33,808 bases of DNA, taken from Ruminococcus flavefaciens (lineage in GTDB: Bacteria > Bacillota > Clostridia > Oscillospirales > Ruminococcaceae). This document shows positions 15,393 to 22,987 of this stretch, one piece after another. The notes beneath the pieces were generated by a model. It searched no databases and was not told where the DNA came from. It worked only from the letters and a program-made list of their open reading frames with translations. Numbering within the stretch: the first letter of the stretch is position 1; the number at the start of each line of letters is the position of its first letter. The translations under genes and the position numbers were made by a program. Location: positions 1 to 33,808 of the forward strand of contig DBXO01000012.1 of the NCBI GenBank assembly GCA_002309635.1. Reading direction: 5' to 3'.

Positions 15393-15478
15393 GGATTAAG
15401 TAATCCCCCAATTCCCCTTCTATATTTATTCATTTCATTTGTTTAGGCTATGCATTATTAATGCATAGCTTTTTACTT
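15393..15478 (+). ncRNA. Candidate small RNA between deoD and the third DUF4190-like gene
   Basis: A transcript started at the phased-repeat promoter would end at the strong terminator at 15447-15475, giving about 85 nucleotides without an open reading frame. It begins with a small GGATT/AATCC hairpin and then has an unpaired C-rich run (CCCCCAATTCCCCTTCT). That run is suited to pairing with Shine-Dalgarno sequences, as in RsaE/FsrA-type small RNAs. The alternative is that the terminator simply serves deoD. Confidence 0.35.
15447..15475 (+). terminator. Rho-independent terminator
   Basis: GCTATGCATT (15447-15456) pairs with AATGCATAGC (15460-15469) on a three-base loop, followed by a T-rich tail. 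It may end deoD transcripts, the candidate small RNA, or both. Confidence 0.88.
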
Positions 15479-15493
15479 TATACGGAAACAACG

Positions 15494-15522
15494 TTGACTT
15501 TTAAAATTATCTGTGATATAAT
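15494..15522 (+). promoter_or_regulatory. Promoter ahead of the duplicated 81-bp element
   Basis: TTGACT (15494-15499) and TATAAT (15517-15522) are 17 bases apart. The next gene starts at 15780, so this promoter would give a leader of about 250 nucleotides containing both repeat copies. Confidence 0.7.
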
Positions 15523-15555
15523 AAATGCCCGGGCATATGTTATAAATGTTCTGAC

Positions 15556-15636
15556 GCCCTTGCAGATACGCAGATCATAGATTTGCTCCCTGCAATCGGG
15601 CGATTATAGCATAACGCTTCGCTTATATGCTATAAT
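15556..15636 (+). repeat. 81-bp structured direct repeat, copy 1
   Basis: This copy and the one at 15670-15750 differ at three of 81 positions. In this copy GCCC-TTGCAG can pair with CTGCAA-GGGC around an inner hairpin GCAGATC/GATTTGC with loop ATA. The 3' third (15603-15636) is an 11-bp inverted repeat whose right arm ends in an extended -10 box (TGCTATAAT). Confidence 0.85.
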
Positions 15637-15657
15637 GAATGCAAAGCATTCATTATA
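15631..15657. repeat. 12-bp inverted repeat between the two direct copies
   Basis: TATAATGAATGC and GCATTCATTATA surround the loop AAA. The left arm begins in the last six bases of repeat copy 1. Confidence 0.75.
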
Positions 15658-15669
15658 ATTGATATAAAT

Positions 15670-15750
15670 GCCCTTGCAGATACGCAGATCATAGATTTGC
15701 TCCATGCAATCGTGCAATTATAGCATAACGCTTCGCTTATATGCTATAAT
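15670..15750 (+). repeat. 81-bp structured direct repeat, copy 2
   Basis: It is nearly identical to copy 1. The three changes weaken the outer stem but leave the inner hairpin and the terminal inverted repeat intact. Its terminal TGCTATAAT (15742-15750) is an extended -10 box 29 bases before the next start codon and may be the real promoter of that gene. Confidence 0.85.
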
Positions 15751-15779
15751 AATGACAAATTTACTCAGGGGAGGCTGCT

Positions 15780-16319
15780 ATGGATAACAATAATCAGGAT
15801 CAGACTTACGGTCACGGCGTTTATGAGAATACAGAAGCTCAGCAGGACGGCTTGCCTCAGTACGACCAAACGCAGAACATACAGCCGCAGGGAGCTCTTC
15901 CACCTCAGTACGGGCAGAGCGGCAGCGGCTATCCGCAGCAGGGCGCACCTCCTCCGTATTTCGACCCGCGGTACGGTCCCTATCCTCCGCAGGGAGGATA
16001 TTACCCGCCTCCGCCGGCAAATCCTTACGTTAACGGGAATATGCAGCCCAAGGAGGGCACGGCAGGCTACGGTATAGTGTCTCTTGTTATGAGTCTGCTT
16101 TCGGTTGCGGGCGGAATGTGCTTATATGTAGGCGGATTGCCCTTTGCAGCTCTCGGTATTATTTTCGGTATCGTGGGCATGATAGTCAAGGGCGGCAAGG
16201 GATTTGCCATTGCAGGGCTGATAATCAGTGCATTCATGATAGTATGCGGCTATATCGCATGGGACTTTCTTTTAGCCGGGATCGGTTATGACGGATTATG
16301 GGACTACCTCACTTCATAA
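15780..16319 (+). CDS. DUF4190-like membrane protein, paralogue 3
   Basis: The 179-residue protein begins MDNNNQDQTYGHG, like the two paralogues at 11537 and 12524. It has a longer N-terminal tail of about 95 residues rich in Pro, Gln, Gly and Tyr (PPQYGQ, PPQGGYYPPPP). The membrane part keeps the layout of two close spans, a GGKGFAIAGLIISAF segment and a final span, but is more diverged. AGGGGAGG precedes the ATG. The gene follows two copies of an 81-bp structured repeat, which suggests regulation at RNA or promoter level. Function unknown; the tail looks disordered and could bind partners or the cell wall. Confidence 0.8.
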   Translation: MDNNNQDQTYGHGVYENTEAQQDGLPQYDQTQNIQPQGALPPQYGQSGSGYPQQGAPPPYFDPRYGPYPPQGGYYPPPPANPYVNGNMQPKEGTAGYGIVSLVMSLLSVAGGMCLYVGGLPFAALGIIFGIVGMIVKGGKGFAIAGLIISAFMIVCGYIAWDFLLAGIGYDGLWDYLTS

Positions 16320-16350
16320 CTGCTTCTTTTGTTATCTTAGTATATAAAAA

Positions 16351-16387
16351 GGCGCAGCAGCTCTCGCCGGGAGCTGCTGCGCCTTTT
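16351..16387. terminator. Bidirectional terminator between convergent genes
   Basis: A perfect 13-bp stem (16351-16363 with 16371-16383) has a run of As on the left and TTTT on the right. It can therefore end the rightward DUF4190-like gene and the leftward ABC exporter operon. Confidence 0.92.
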
Positions 16388-16408
16388 CATGGGGAAAGGG
16401 GAAGAGGA

Positions 16409-17788
16409 TCAATCCTCGTTGGTTTTTCCTGATTTTCTGAACTTGGACTTCTGTCCGAAATTTAACGATATAGTGAGTATCTTGTCCGACTTGAAAAGCT
16501 TTAGGGCAAAGAACATCACTACAGCGAAGAATGCTATCTGATAGGCGAAGCCGCCCCAGAATGCGGTATAATTACCGAACATCAGGTTAGGCATAGCCGT
16601 GAACGTGTGCGTGAAAGGTATTGCCCACATTACAACCTTTGCCGCAAGGGGCAGTGAGTTGATATCTGTGAACAGAGTTACCAGCCAGGGTATCATTACC
16701 ATCATGACTATAGGCAGAAGCATATTCTGAGCCGACTTTGAGTCGTTTACCAGAGCACCGAGGATTATCGACATCGCAAGGCATATCATAATGGTGAGGA
16801 AAAGCTGAACTCCTACCAACAGGTATTCACCTGTACTGAGTGTAAGCCCGAGCTTACTCATGGCTTCACCAGACGAAACGATGGATGAGACCGCTTCCTT
16901 TGCGGAATCGGCTGCTCCTGCCGGCAGACTTGAAGTGACGTTAGTTGTCACCGAGCCGAACATTTCCTTTGTATAGAACGTGAAGCCGATCATCATTACT
17001 CCCGCATTGATAAGAGCAGTAATAGCGGCTGCGAGCATTTTAGCTGTTATAACAGAGCCTCTTGAAACAGGTGTGGAAAGAAGGGTTTCAAGGGTCTTGT
17101 CTATCTTTTCGTTTGATATGGATGCTATCAGCGACTGCGAGGTCATCATTATGAGCACCAGAACTATGATAGGAAGCACCATATTCTGCACGATGAGCTT
17201 GCCCATTATGGACGAGCCTGATATTTCCGCGGATTTATCCGCAACAACGGTATGCTCCGTTACCTTGATGGGAGCCTCTATAATACCGAGGTCATCGTTG
17301 GAAACTCCCTGCTGCTCTGCAAGCTTAAGGGAAACATATCCGTTTATCAGTGATACCGTACCTTCTGTGCCGCCTGTAAGGCTACTGAAAGCCGATACAG
17401 ACTTTATCTTTCCGACTGAAAGCACCTCGGGCTTCTTTCCGCTGTTTATCTCATCGGTAAAGCCATGCGGTATGATAATGAAGCTTTTCAGCTTGCTGTC
17501 GCTGCTGAAGGCTGAGGCATAATCCTCACCCGAAACGCTTATGCTTTTTATCTTGGTGCCCTTTGCCTTGAAAGAGGCTATCATTTCTCTCGTGAATTCA
17601 GTATCGTCCATATCGCAGAGGTTTATCTGCGGGTTCTGAGTATCGCTGACGATCTCGCTTGTAGCGGACTTCATAACGCTGCCCATGATAATGAATATTC
17701 CAAGCACGAACGCCAGGGATATGAGCAGCTGAGTGTTTATCAGCTCCGAGAGCTCTTTCTTGAGGAGGTTAATGAACTTCATTCTCAT
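16409..17788 (-). CDS. ABC-2 type exporter permease (NatB-like)
   Basis: This is the membrane part of an ABC exporter. The 459-residue protein has the NatB/ABC2_membrane_3 layout. A first span lies near residues 19-40, followed by a large extracytoplasmic domain of about 150 residues. Then come five or six spans, starting with MVLPIIVLVLIMMTSQSLIASISNEKIDKTLETLLSTPVSRG, the conserved family stretch around residues 205-250. Its start overlaps the ATPase gene upstream by 20 bases, so the two are coupled. The NatAB family includes sodium exporters and antimicrobial-peptide exporters, and the substrate here is not determined by sequence. The C-terminus is basic. Confidence 0.9.
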   Translation of the reverse strand: MRMKFINLLKKELSELINTQLLISLAFVLGIFIIMGSVMKSATSEIVSDTQNPQINLCDMDDTEFTREMIASFKAKGTKIKSISVSGEDYASAFSSDSKLKSFIIIPHGFTDEINSGKKPEVLSVGKIKSVSAFSSLTGGTEGTVSLINGYVSLKLAEQQGVSNDDLGIIEAPIKVTEHTVVADKSAEISGSSIMGKLIVQNMVLPIIVLVLIMMTSQSLIASISNEKIDKTLETLLSTPVSRGSVITAKMLAAAITALINAGVMMIGFTFYTKEMFGSVTTNVTSSLPAGAADSAKEAVSSIVSSGEAMSKLGLTLSTGEYLLVGVQLFLTIMICLAMSIILGALVNDSKSAQNMLLPIVMMVMIPWLVTLFTDINSLPLAAKVVMWAIPFTHTFTAMPNLMFGNYTAFWGGFAYQIAFFAVVMFFALKLFKSDKILTISLNFGQKSKFRKSGKTNED

Positions 17789-18509
17789 TCACCACCCTTT
17801 CAAATACGTGTTCGAGATTGGGAGCGTTATAGCGCTCCTTGAGCTCGTCCGCTCTTCCCGTTACCAGAAGATGTCCCTTGGAGATAATGCCGATACGGTC
17901 GGAAACGAATTCTATCTCGAGCATATTGTGTGATGAGAGAAGGAAGGACATGCCCTCTTCCTCTGCAAGCTTTTTTATCATCTTGCGTATCTCGATGGCG
18001 TTGAGCACATCGAGGCCGCTTGTGGGCTCGTCAAGGATGGCGAGCTTCGGCTTTGTCATTACAGCTCTTGCGAGGAGAAGCTTGCGTATCATTCCGCGGC
18101 TGTAGCTGCCGACTTTATCCTTGAGCCTGTCTCCGAGACCGCATATATCCTTTGCACGGTCAACATAGGAGTTAAGGGTGTCAATATCCGCAGTGAAAAG
18201 CCCCGCCATGAATCTCAGGTACTTTATACCTGTCATCTGCTTGTATGCGCCTGCCTCATCGGGGAGGTAGGTTATGCATTCCCTTACTTTTTCGGGGGCT
18301 TTGAGTATACTGTGGCCTGCTACCACAGCGTCGCCCGATGTGGGCTGGAGAAGGGTGGAGATCATGCGTATCGTGGTGGTTTTTCCTGCACCGTTGGGTC
18401 CGATAAGGGCGAATATCTCTCCCTCGCCTATTTCAAAGGAGACCTTGTCAGCCGCAAGCACCTTTGAGTACTGCTTTGACAGCTCCCTGACTTCTAAAAC
18501 ATTTGCCAA
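17769..18509 (-). CDS. ABC exporter ATP-binding protein (NatA-like)
   Basis: This is the ATPase that powers the neighbouring permease. I start it at the TTG at 18509, which has an AAGGAGAG site, instead of the ATG at 18593, because the promoter -10 and -35 boxes lie exactly over that ATG. The 246-residue product has a Walker A motif (GPNGAGKTT), a signature loop (SYSRGMIRK) with Arg in place of the usual Gly-Gly, a Walker B (LAILDEPTSGLD) and a switch His (LLSSHNM). These are typical of NatA-type exporters. It is first in a two-gene leftward operon. It is the only ABC ATPase in the window and belongs to the exporter class, so it is unlikely to power the sugar-type permeases. Confidence 0.94.
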   Translation of the reverse strand: MANVLEVRELSKQYSKVLAADKVSFEIGEGEIFALIGPNGAGKTTTIRMISTLLQPTSGDAVVAGHSILKAPEKVRECITYLPDEAGAYKQMTGIKYLRFMAGLFTADIDTLNSYVDRAKDICGLGDRLKDKVGSYSRGMIRKLLLARAVMTKPKLAILDEPTSGLDVLNAIEIRKMIKKLAEEEGMSFLLSSHNMLEIEFVSDRIGIISKGHLLVTGRADELKERYNAPNLEHVFERVVNENEVH

Positions 18510-18564
18510 GATATCTCTCCTTTTTTGTGGAGTATATATTGAAATGATTACTGATTCCATTATT

Positions 18565-18593
18565 ATAATACCACAAAATCTACAAAAAGTCAA
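18565..18593 (-). promoter_or_regulatory. Promoter of the NatAB-type operon
   Basis: On the minus strand TTGACT (18588-18593) and TATTAT (18565-18570) are 17 bases apart. This argues for the downstream TTG as the start of the ATPase gene. Confidence 0.85.
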
Positions 18594-18645
18594 TACAAAA
18601 CGTAGAAACGCTGCCAGATTTTACAGAATTTTAATAATACGGAAA

Positions 18646-18663
18646 CACTTTCAGGTGAAAGTG
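18646..18663. other. Inverted repeat in the divergent intergenic region
   Basis: CACTTTC and GAAAGTG flank AGGT in a perfect 7+4+7 inverted repeat. It lies between the leftward exporter promoter and the rightward operon B promoter, so it may be an operator. The stretch 18594-18800 otherwise holds no gene. A second weak promoter-like pair (TTGTAC 18714, TATAAT 18738) lies to its right. Confidence 0.4.
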
Positions 18664-18800
18664 AAAATCAGATGAAAAAACTTGGAGGAGCTCACAGTTT
18701 AAACAGTGACCTTTTGTACAGCTTTGTCATAAAAAAGTATAATTAAGCTAAATCAAAACAGGTAAAAGATATTATTTATATTTACGTCACAGCTCATTTC

Positions 18801-18829
18801 TTGACATTGCAGAATAAATTTGATATACT
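18801..18829 (+). promoter_or_regulatory. Promoter of operon B
   Basis: TTGACA (18801-18806) and TATACT (18824-18829) are 17 bases apart. Transcription would begin near 18836, giving a leader of about 130 nucleotides. Confidence 0.88.
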
Positions 18830-18846
18830 AACTTTAATAGGAAACA

Positions 18847-18966
18847 GCGGCTTGCAAAAGCTGCGTTCTGCTGTCTGCGCATAATTCCCGACGCAGGGGA
18901 GCGTGCGCTTTTTTATTTGCTGGCAGGGCATGGAACGCCCTGTCTGGAGAAGGGCGGTGAAGTACC
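18847..18966 (+). promoter_or_regulatory. Structured leader of operon B with an internal terminator-like hairpin
   Basis: The leader opens with a 7-bp hairpin on a GCAA tetraloop (18847-18864). Next comes a two-part stem (GCGCA 18877-18881 with TGCGC 18904-18908, TTCCC with GGGGA inside) that runs into TTTTTT (18909-18914). Downstream, CAGGGC/GCCCTG forms a hairpin, and its right arm CGCCCT can instead pair with AGGGCG of the ribosome site. CTGCGT (18861-18866) can pair with ACGCAG (18891-18896) and would break the terminator. The layout fits attenuation. I recognise no known riboswitch class. Confidence 0.5.
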
Positions 18967-21894
18967 ATGAAGGGATATATTCGCAGGCTTGCTGCGGGAG
19001 CGGTTTCGCTGTGCATTTCGTTTTTCGGCAGCGGTGTCCGGGCATATGCGGCGGCAGGCGGCGATGACGGAGCAGCGGCGGCAATGGCGGCGGATTACTA
19101 CGGGATAGAGCCCTTCGACAGCGGACTTCTCAGCTTCAGCGAATACTATGACATGTATAAGGACGGGGAGCGCCCTGACTGTGAGACAGTTCTCGGTACG
19201 GAAAACGTATCTGCCTTTGAGAGCGGTGATATCACCACAGGCAGTTTCACCTCGGAGGACGGGGAGAAGCGTGACAACGTTATACTGTGGAACAGTGCCG
19301 ACGGCAGCATAGTTTATGACTTTGAGGTGCGTGAAGCGGGAAATTACTGCATTTCAGCAGATTACTGCCCGATGATATCGGGAAGTCCTGATATAGAGCT
19401 GAAAATGGAAATAGACGGAAAGCTCCCGTATGATACGGCTTCGCATATAACTCTCGGCAGGGTATGGACCGATGAGAAGGAGATATACACGGATTTACGC
19501 GGAAATCAGATACGTCCGCCCCAGGTGCAGCGCCCTATGTGGAAAAGCTCGGTATTCGGTGATGCGGACGGGCTTTTCAGCGAGCCCCTTTTCGTTCATC
19601 TTGAAAAGGGAAAGCATAAGCTGCGCTTCAGCTCCGAAAGGGCACAGTTCGCCATAGGCAGCATAAAGCTGTTCAACCCGGGTGAGCTCCCGACATACAG
19701 AGAATATGCTGATTCTGCGGAGATCTCCCAGACCGTTGAGGACACTCCCTCAGCCATGTTCAGGATAGAAGGGGAGAACGCAGTGTACAAGTCAGACCCA
19801 ACTCTGTACCCTACCTATGACAACAGCAGCTACCTTGCTTCGCCTGCGGACCCGTGCAAGATGGTGTACAACACTCTCGGCAGCGGCAGCTGGAAAAAGG
19901 CTCTGCAAACGGTGACATGGGAGATACCCGAGGAAAATGTCGGTTCGGGCGGCTGGTATAAAATAGGTATAAAGGCACGTCAGGACCAGATACGCGGCTT
20001 TGATTCAAACAGGCGCATCTATATCGACGGAGAGGTCCCGTGCAGGGAGCTTGACCGCGTGAAATTCGGCTATGATACCGACTGGTCTGTAGTTTCGCCG
20101 AAAAGCGGCAGTGACGATATATACATATGGCTTGAGGGCGGCATGCCCCATACTATCTCGCTTGAAGCCGTAACAGGCGACATCGGTGAGTACCTCCGCA
20201 GACTGGAGAGCACCGTAAAGGAGCTGAACACCTATTACCGCAAGGTACTGATGATAACAGGTCCCTCGCCGGATAAGTACACGGATTATTACGTACATGA
20301 GAAGATACCCGAGCTTGTTGACAGATTTGAAGCTGTCTCATCTGAGCTTAAGGATATACAGAGCGGTATAGAGTCGATTTCGGGCAGCAGAGGCACTGAG
20401 GCGGCTGCTCTTGAAAATATGGCGGTGATACTGGACAGATGTACCGCAAAGCCACTGCGTATCCCATCATATCTCAGCCAGATAAAGGACGGTATAACCT
20501 CCCTTTCCGCATGGATGAGAGACAACCGCGACCAGCCTCTTGAAGTGGACTATATAGAGTTCGCAACTGCGGACAGGGATTTTTCAAGCTGTGACGAAAA
20601 ACTTGTAAAGTCGCTGAAATTCGGATTTAAAGCCTTTATAGGCTCGTTTTTCGAGGACTATACCACACTTTCCGATGTTGAAAGCAGGGAAGCAATAGAG
20701 GTATGGGTGTCCCTCGGACGGGATCAGGCACAGGTAATAAAGGAAATGACGGAAAACCGCTTCATGGCAGAAACGGGAATACCTGTTTCCGTAAATCTCG
20801 TCACAGGTGGAGTTGTTGAGGCTTCTCTTGCGGGAAAGGGTCCCGACGCGGCACTTTTCCTCGGAGGAGAGTTCCCCGTTAACCTTGCAGCCCGCGGCCT
20901 GCTTGTGGATATGTCGGAGTTTGACGACTTCGGCGAGGTAAAGGGACGCTTTCAGCGCAACGCCATGACGCAGTATACCTATAACGGCGGCTGCTACGGT
21001 ATCCCCGTGAGCCAGTCATTCCCAATGATGTTCTACCGCACGGACGTACTTACCGAGCTGGGCTGTTATTCTCCTCCCGAGACATGGGCGGAGCTCAGAG
21101 ATATGCTGCCTGCCCTGCAAAGGAACTATATGTCGGTGGGACTTGTTCTTCCGCCCAACAATATCTCTCCCGCAACCGAAACGGGACATACATTTGCGAT
21201 GCTCCTGCTGCAAAAGGGGCAGAACTATTATAATGATAACATGACGGCTTCTGCACTGGATACCATAGAGGCTGTGCAGTCATTTGAGGAGTGGACGGAT
21301 TTCTACACCAAGTACTGCTTCGAGCAGACCTACGACGCATTCAGCCGTTTCAGAACGGGCGAATACCCTATAGTCATTGCCAATTATACGTTCTTCAATC
21401 AGCTGACGGCTGCTTCTCCCGAAATAAAGGGGCTGTGGGACTTCTGTCCCGTACCAGGAACGGAGAGAGCCGACGGTACTATATCTCACGCCGCAAATTC
21501 AAACGGTGCGGGAGCGGTAATATTCAAAAAGGCTGAGAACAAGGAAAACGCCTGGGAATTCGTGAAATGGTTCACGGAGACGGAAACACAGGTGCAGTAC
21601 GCGGCTCAGATAGAGGGACTTCTCGGCACCTTGGGCCGCTTTGATACGGCAAATGTTGAAGCTCTCAGGCGCATGTCATGGTCTGACGGCGAGCTTGAAA
21701 GACTCACCGCTCAGCAGGAGGAGCTTGAGGAGATACCCGTTACCCCTGCTTCGTATGCGGTGACGCGCAATATAATGAATGCGTTCAGAGAGACAATAAA
21801 TGAAAACAAGAATCCCCGCGATACTCTTATATGGTATAACAGGGACATAAACGACGAAATAGCGCGAAAGCGCAAAAACCTCGGATTTGACTAA
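18967..21894 (+). CDS. Large extracellular solute-binding protein with N-terminal carbohydrate-binding-like domains
   Basis: The 975-residue protein starts with a signal peptide (basic start, hydrophobic core, a probable cut near AYA-A at about residue 29) without a clear lipobox. Residues of about 60-240 and 255-400 look like two beta-sandwich domains of the carbohydrate-binding kind (for instance NYCISADYCPM and GGWYKIGIKARQD). A helical linker spans about 400-560. From about residue 575 the solute-binding domain follows, with VIKEMTENRFMAETGIPV, GKGPDAALFLGGEFP, NGGCYGIPVSQSFPMMFYRTD and ENAWEFVKWFTE. It is the first gene of operon B and should capture a glycan for the permeases downstream. 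The length is about twice that of a plain binding protein. Confidence 0.87.
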   Translation: MKGYIRRLAAGAVSLCISFFGSGVRAYAAAGGDDGAAAAMAADYYGIEPFDSGLLSFSEYYDMYKDGERPDCETVLGTENVSAFESGDITTGSFTSEDGEKRDNVILWNSADGSIVYDFEVREAGNYCISADYCPMISGSPDIELKMEIDGKLPYDTASHITLGRVWTDEKEIYTDLRGNQIRPPQVQRPMWKSSVFGDADGLFSEPLFVHLEKGKHKLRFSSERAQFAIGSIKLFNPGELPTYREYADSAEISQTVEDTPSAMFRIEGENAVYKSDPTLYPTYDNSSYLASPADPCKMVYNTLGSGSWKKALQTVTWEIPEENVGSGGWYKIGIKARQDQIRGFDSNRRIYIDGEVPCRELDRVKFGYDTDWSVVSPKSGSDDIYIWLEGGMPHTISLEAVTGDIGEYLRRLESTVKELNTYYRKVLMITGPSPDKYTDYYVHEKIPELVDRFEAVSSELKDIQSGIESISGSRGTEAAALENMAVILDRCTAKPLRIPSYLSQIKDGITSLSAWMRDNRDQPLEVDYIEFATADRDFSSCDEKLVKSLKFGFKAFIGSFFEDYTTLSDVESREAIEVWVSLGRDQAQVIKEMTENRFMAETGIPVSVNLVTGGVVEASLAGKGPDAALFLGGEFPVNLAARGLLVDMSEFDDFGEVKGRFQRNAMTQYTYNGGCYGIPVSQSFPMMFYRTDVLTELGCYSPPETWAELRDMLPALQRNYMSVGLVLPPNNISPATETGHTFAMLLLQKGQNYYNDNMTASALDTIEAVQSFEEWTDFYTKYCFEQTYDAFSRFRTGEYPIVIANYTFFNQLTAASPEIKGLWDFCPVPGTERADGTISHAANSNGAGAVIFKKAENKENAWEFVKWFTETETQVQYAAQIEGLLGTLGRFDTANVEALRRMSWSDGELERLTAQQEELEEIPVTPASYAVTRNIMNAFRETINENKNPRDTLIWYNRDINDEIARKRKNLGFD

Positions 21895-22045
21895 GCTGAA
21901 AGTTGAAAGTGGAAAGTTGAGAGCTAATGTGTTCGTTTTGCTCACATATAAATAATGTCGCCGCAGGCGGCACCTCAACCGGCAGCTCTGAACTCTCAGC
22001 CCTAAACAGAATCATAATTCTGCATAGTAAAATTATGATTTGCGA
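21895..22045 (+). other. Spacer with repeat-like insert and hairpins inside operon B
   Basis: The spacer begins with a run of GAAAGTTGA-like units (21897-21922) of the kind found in dispersed intergenic repeats. It continues with a GCCGC/GCGGC palindrome (21960-21971) and a 9-bp hairpin (22011-22019 with 22031-22039). No gene or promoter is seen. The hairpin lies just before the next ribosome site and may tune expression between the binding protein and the permeases. Confidence 0.4.
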
Positions 22046-22060
22046 AAGGAGTGAGTTGAA

Positions 22061-22975
22061 ATGGAAGTCAGTGCAAAGGACAGAAAAAGCAGGCTCTGGC
22101 GTGATATAAAACGCAATAAAGCCTGCTACGGCATGATAGCGCCCTTTATGATATTCTTCATAGTATTTACCGTGGTACCTGTACTGATGTCCCTGCCTAT
22201 GGGCTTTACGGACTTCGATATGGTGCGTCCGCCGAAATATGTCGGACTTTCCAATTTCACCACCCTTTTCCTTTCGGACAAGATATTCATACGTTCAATA
22301 AGGGTAACGCTGGTATTTGCCCTCCTTACGGGACCTGTCAGCTATGTGCTCTGCTTTCTGCTTGCGTGGATGATAAACGAGATGCACCCGAAGCTGAAGA
22401 CACTGTTCACTCTTATATTCTACGCGCCTTCAATGGCTAACGTATACACGGTATGGCAGCTCATTTTCAGCGGCGATATGAACGGCTATATGAACTCTTT
22501 CCTCATAAATCTCGGTATCATCAATTCTCCCGTGCAGTGGCTGACGGACGGAAGATATGTCCTCGGCGTCACCATAGTGGTACAGCTGTGGATATCTCTC
22601 GGAGCAGGCTTCCTTGCGCTCCGTGCGGGCTTTCAGAACATCGACCGCTCCATGTACGAGGCGGGAGCTATCGAGGGTATACGCACCCGCTGGCAGGAGC
22701 TCATATACATAGTTATCCCCTCAATGGGACCTCAGCTCATGTTTGCAGCGGTAATGCAGATAGTAAGCTCCTTTACTGCGGGTACTGTTGCACAGAACCT
22801 TGTGGGCTTCCCGAGTACGGATTACAAGGCGCATACTATAATGACCCATGCCTTCGACTACGGCTGGCAGAGATTTGAAATGGGCTATGCTTCTGCGATA
22901 TGCATGATCCTTTTCATAGCTATGTTCATCTGCAACAAGCTCATAAGCAGGGCGCTGGGCAAATATATGGACTAA
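22061..22975 (+). CDS. Sugar-type ABC transporter permease (first pair, MalF-like)
   Basis: The 304-residue protein has a first membrane span near residues 23-47 (MIAPFMIFFIVFTVVPVLMSL), a short extracellular part typical of this class (FTDFDMVRPPKYVGLSNFTTLF), and five more spans. The ATPase-docking loop is YEAGAIEGIRTRWQELIYIVIP around residues 204-225; the usual Glu-Ala-Ala is Glu-Ala-Gly here. AAAGGAG precedes the ATG. The second permease follows after 12 bases, so they should form a heterodimer served by the binding protein upstream. No ATPase is encoded in the operon. Confidence 0.93.
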   Translation: MEVSAKDRKSRLWRDIKRNKACYGMIAPFMIFFIVFTVVPVLMSLPMGFTDFDMVRPPKYVGLSNFTTLFLSDKIFIRSIRVTLVFALLTGPVSYVLCFLLAWMINEMHPKLKTLFTLIFYAPSMANVYTVWQLIFSGDMNGYMNSFLINLGIINSPVQWLTDGRYVLGVTIVVQLWISLGAGFLALRAGFQNIDRSMYEAGAIEGIRTRWQELIYIVIPSMGPQLMFAAVMQIVSSFTAGTVAQNLVGFPSTDYKAHTIMTHAFDYGWQRFEMGYASAICMILFIAMFICNKLISRALGKYMD

Positions 22976-22987
22976 GGAGGCGGAGCT

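Noticed and set aside
15556..15750. CRISPR array
   Set aside because: There are only two copies of an 81-bp unit with promoter-like and palindromic parts, one spacer and no cas genes.
18510..18593. N-terminal extension of the NatA-like ATPase
   Set aside because: The promoter overlaps the candidate ATG, and the TTG at 18509 has a good ribosome site.
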